A DNA stretch of 64,000 nt from Sophora flavescens (taxonomy: Eukaryota > Streptophyta > Magnoliopsida > Fabales > Fabaceae), in contig CM061066.1 in NCBI GenBank assembly GCA_030762895.1, positions 10,568,047-10,632,046 of the forward strand. Reading direction: 5' to 3'. The notes below the pieces were generated by a model, which saw only the letters and a list, made by a program, of their open reading frames with translations, ran no database searches and was not told where the DNA came from. Position 1 is the first letter of the stretch, and each line of letters opens with the position of its first letter. The position numbers and the translations under genes are program-made. Positions 61,251 to 64,000 of the stretch are shown here, piece after piece.

Positions 61251-61268
61251 CTTAGGAGGCAACCCAAG
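61251..61268 (+). other. Conserved 3' hairpin of element A
   Basis: CTTAGGAGGCAACCCAAG: a near-perfect inverted repeat 43 bp after the stop. B and C carry the fully paired form CTTGGGTTGCCTCCCAAG in their own sense-equivalent position. Confidence 0.65.
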
Positions 61269-61423
61269 TTTTCTTTCCCTTTTCCTTTTATTTTTGAATT
61301 TATCTCTTGAATAATTTGAGAAGATCAAGAGGCAAAAATCATAAATTAATAGATTTGTCTAGTGTTCTCGGGTTAAAGAGGAAGGAAGAACAAAAAGAGC
61401 AAGGACTGATAAAGTCAGAAGCC

Positions 61424-61522
61424 ATCACGCCCAGGCCGTGATAATGGTCACGGCCGTGATGAGCTAATAAAGGAGATCAGAATTGATCACGGCCTACCCG
61501 TGATGAGCCTCACGGCCGTGAT
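61424..61522 (+). promoter_or_regulatory. CpG-rich dyad cluster in the 3' region of element A
   Basis: Four sites: 61424-61442 and 61486-61504 (5-bp spaced or imperfect), 61448-61460 and 61510-61522 (abutting, TCACGGCCGTGAT). It is the same motif as in U3, but outside the LTR. Function unknown. Confidence 0.65.
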
Positions 61523-61627
61523 ACAGTTTCCAACAAGTTTTTGACTGGAATGTGAGCCAACACCCGCTACCACCTCGGTAAGTTGTTCCATTTTTTCTCC
61601 TCTCTCCGACTTGATTATTTACATTGG

Positions 61628-61660
61628 GGACAATGTAAGTTTTAAGCTTGGGGTAGGGGT
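61628..61660 (+). other. Internal polypurine-tract-like motif of element A
   Basis: GGGGACAATG followed by AAGCTTGGGGTAGGGG. It resembles the true polypurine tract before the 3' LTR but lies about 1.25 kb upstream of it. Confidence 0.5.
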
Positions 61661-62876
61661 ATTTTTGAAAAATTTTGCATTTTTGCATTTTTCATGTTGT
61701 ATTCATATAGGCATAGGTTTGCATGATCACATTCTCTAGATTGCCCCTCACTTAGATTATGCATCTAATTGTGAGAACTTGGTGCCAAATGAATTGAGAT
61801 AGTGAATTTTTTAACCCAATTTTGTTTTCTCTTATGATAAGGCTAAAAATAAAAATTCTTGAGATGATCTTTCGATAGTTGATAATTAGCATGTGGTTCC
61901 TTGAATCTGTATTTCTCACTGATTTTTGAACTACTAAATGTACGATTTTGAGCCAAAAAGGGGTACTCACTAAATCTACCCCATTCCTTGTGATAGAGTG
62001 TTTTAATCCCTCTTGGATCGTATTCTCTAGAACTTGACTTGAAACCGTTTTGAAACTTGAAAATTTTTGAAAACATTTTTGAAAATGATTGATGCACTAG
62101 GTATTTTTCCGGTCTTCTGAGCTTTGATTGATTAAATGCTACCCCTTAGTTGCCCAATTTTGAGCCTAAAAGAATAAAATACTTTTCTTGGTACCTTGAA
62201 TTACTTTGATGAATAATGTTTGATATGGCACCTTTTAAAGTAGTACAAAAGGGTAAAAAGGTAGTTTGAAAAAGTATGGGATGAGAAAGTTAGAAAATAT
62301 TTCTCTTGAGCTAAAAATCTCCCCATCTCCAAATAAATAAAATGAAATAAACACAAAAAAAAAATGGAGAAGGGGATGACAAAAGAAAGTGAGAAATAAA
62401 AATAAAAAGAAAGAAAGGTGGAAAAATGAATCAAAGCCCAAAAAGGTATTTTAGAAGGTGTCATGCTTTGCAAAGTTTGATAATTTGTTTAACCTTCTTG
62501 AAATTTCCTTTTCTTGATCTCCCCACCTGACAATTAATCCCATGGCCACATTACAACCAAAGTAAAAGACCTCTTGATTCTTATGTGTTTTCATTAATAA
62601 AGTAGAGATTTGGTTAATAGTCAAGCCTATGGTAGAATACCTTCCTTGAGGAAATTGAGCGAAATGTCATATACCCTGGAACACTTGAGTGAGGTGAGAC
62701 GAGTGCCTAAATCAGTGAGAATATGAATTTGAAGAACCTAAGCTTCTAATTGGACTTGAAATCGATCATCTCTTGGGGATTTATTCGAATGTGCCTGTCA
62801 CTTGGATTAGTTTCTCGGGTTCTTGATTCACTATCCATGCTCTGATTATTTATATCTTCTAGCCTTAGTGATTGCA

Positions 62877-62910
62877 TGAGGACAAGCAAAATCTTAAGCT
62901 TGGGGTGATT
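62877..62910 (+). other. Polypurine tract region of element A
   Basis: GAGGACAAGC, then AAGCTTGGGGTG at 62896-62907, directly before the 3' LTR at 62911. This position and composition fit the plus-strand primer of reverse transcription. Confidence 0.75.
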
Positions 62911-63136
62911 TGATGAGTGTGATTTCACCTCATCTTTGTCTATCATTTTGCATGCATTTTCATGTAGTTTAGGGACATTTAATTGGATTTTTGGTTATTT
63001 TTACTTTGGAACGGGTAAGGCGGTTTTCGTGGTGTTGTTTTGCAGAAATCAAGGGTAAAATGCTCAAGATCAACCATGATGGAGTTTGGATGAAGAAGGA
63101 GCTTGAAAAGTGAAGAAAATGAGCCAAACAGAGTCC

Positions 63137-63412
63137 ATCACGGCCATGATCGAGCAAAACTAAAAAAGAAGAAAGACTGAAGTCAGAACCGGTCACGTCA
63201 CGGCCGTGATGTCCATCACGGCCGTGACCTTTCACCCCCACAAGTCAGAATATGTCACGGCCTAGCCGTGATTCCTATCAAGGTCGTGACAGGTAAAACT
63301 TGAAGTTTCGCGACGCGAAAGTCCTCTCGCCTCGCGAGAATTTGAAATTTATAGAAGTGCCCGAGGCAGAAGCCGTCATGGCCTGGCCGTGATGGCCATC
63401 ACGGCCGTGACG
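63137..63412 (+). promoter_or_regulatory. CpG-rich dyad array in U3 of element A 3' LTR
   Basis: Same motifs and order as in the 5' LTR with fewer units. Some half-sites have changed by C-to-T (for example TCATGG), in line with decay of methylated CpG. Confidence 0.75.
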
Positions 63413-63485
63413 CGCATTACTTGGACCTGAAGCAACTGAATTGGATCAGAATTTGAGTTAGATTGGGATTCAAACTTCCCACATC

Positions 63486-63496
63486 TATAAATAAGG
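63486..63496 (+). promoter_or_regulatory. TATA box of element A 3' LTR
   Basis: TATAAATAAGG, identical to the 5' copy. It could drive transcription outward to the right of the element. Confidence 0.65.
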
Positions 63497-63624
63497 ACCC
63501 AGGCAGAAGCAGAAGGGGGACTGAGACTTTTTGGGCTGCTATCACTTAGGCTTTAATCTAGGATCTCTCTTCTCCTTCTCCTTCTTCTTCTTCTCTGATT
63601 TTCTATTTTCATGTTATTTGTAAT

Positions 63625-63653
63625 CAAGCTTGTCGTCTCCATGACAAGGCTTG
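63625..63653 (+). other. Predicted leader hairpin, element A 3' LTR
   Basis: Identical to the hairpin at 44595-44623: CAAGCTTGTC paired with GACAAGGCTTG. Confidence 0.5.
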
Positions 63654-64000
63654 AGTAGTAGCTTAGTTTCTAGGGATTGGGGCCATGCCCGAGATCTGAT
63701 TTATGTTATTAATTTGATGTAATATCTTTGTTAATTTCGATTTTGTTTTAGATCTGATTTCTAGTATTTGAATCACTCGTAAATTCGGTGGCCACTTGTT
63801 TACGTGTCATAGGCATTCTAAGGAGGAACCTAGCGGAGAACTTAGGTGTCGGATCTATAGAGTCAGACTTGGGACTGAAATCACGAGAGTTAGAAGCCGT
63901 CCTACGAGGATCACTGAGTTGTCACGAAACGCAAAGGGTCCAATCTGAATTCGACTACCACGGGAGTACGGGTTGGTTCAATTGGGCACGGTTTTTGTAA

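Larger units (their letters stand above)
61208..62876 (+). other. 3' untranslated region of element A
   Basis: Noncoding by inspection. In order it holds the conserved hairpin (61251-61268), four dyad motifs (61424-61522), a polypurine-tract-like string (61628-61660), AT-rich sequence, and a purine-rich stretch (about 62326-62425) that corresponds in position and sense to purine-rich stretches in the 3' regions of B and C. The open frames here are short and not conserved. Confidence 0.75.
43821..64000 (+). mobile_element. Element A: non-autonomous Athila-like Ty3/gypsy LTR retrotransposon, cut by window end and by element B
   Basis: Outermost transposon. The 5' LTR starts TGATGAGTGTG at 43821 and the same string starts the 3' LTR at 62911. 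A tRNA-Asp primer site follows the 5' LTR. The internal part codes for Gag with a CCHC knuckle and a retropepsin. Nothing resembling reverse transcriptase, RNase H or integrase lies between the protease and the 3' LTR, so this is a gag-protease derivative that would need a helper. Removing element B (45733-59131 plus one target copy) leaves an internal region of about 4.2 kb. The 3' LTR runs off the window. LTR divergence counted by eye is about 2.7%. Confidence 0.92.
62911..64000 (+). repeat. 3' LTR of element A (first 1090 bp, cut by window end)
   Basis: Starts TGATGAGTGTG and matches the 5' LTR through 44970. It lacks two 23-bp dyad units near 63137 and one near 63380 and has 9 more bases in the CTT-rich stretch. 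About 30 substitutions over 1090 bp were counted by eye. The remaining ~350 bp, including U5, lie beyond the window. Confidence 0.92.

Overview
The window is plant nuclear heterochromatin with no host gene that I can support. Three things point to a flowering plant: tens of kilobases of tandem sequence derived from the Arabidopsis-type telomere heptamer TTTAGGG; LTR retrotransposons primed by plant tRNA-Asp; and Gag and retropepsin proteins of the Athila-like, non-chromoviral Ty3/gypsy type. I cannot name the species or say whether the locus is pericentromeric or subtelomeric.

Bases 1-43820 are a degenerate telomere-like satellite. The basic unit is about 19-21 bp (for example TTAGGGTTTTGGGTCAAAA), organised into longer higher-order repeats. 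Block 1 (1-22160, G-rich on +) has five full copies and one cut copy of a ~3.85 kb repeat. It ends at a 500-N scaffold gap (22161-22660). Block 2 (22661-30591, G-rich on +) has a different, bipartite ~5.1 kb repeat. At 30591/30592 the array flips: block 3 (30592-43820) is C-rich on +, with ~2.4 kb and ~1.75 kb repeats. G-rich followed by C-rich on one strand is the head-to-head orientation expected of an end-to-end telomere fusion, though an inversion inside the satellite or a misassembly could also give it.

Bases 43821-64000 are a three-layer nest of LTR retrotransposons. Element A (+ strand, 43821 to beyond the window) inserted into the satellite. Element B (- strand, 45733-59131) inserted into the gag gene of A with target duplication ATTAG. 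Element C (- strand, 49993-55451) inserted into the protease region of B with target duplication CCACC. LTR divergence counted by eye falls with depth (A about 2.7%, B about 2.2%, C about 0.9%), which agrees with the nesting order.

None of the three is autonomous. A keeps gag and protease only. B keeps gag and protease plus an in-frame fusion of the first residues of reverse transcriptase to the tail of integrase. C has lost the gag core but keeps a zinc knuckle and a long unexplained C-terminal region. All must have been mobilised by a helper. They share a tRNA-Asp primer binding site 6 bp from the LTR, a 16-bp U5 end motif, a TATA region, a conserved 3' hairpin, repeated polypurine-tract-like motifs, and arrays of CpG-rich dyad motifs (half-sites TCACGG/CCGTGA, and CTCGC-GAG-GCGAG) upstream of the TATA box. 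Those dyad arrays are the most distinctive unexplained cis-structure in the window.
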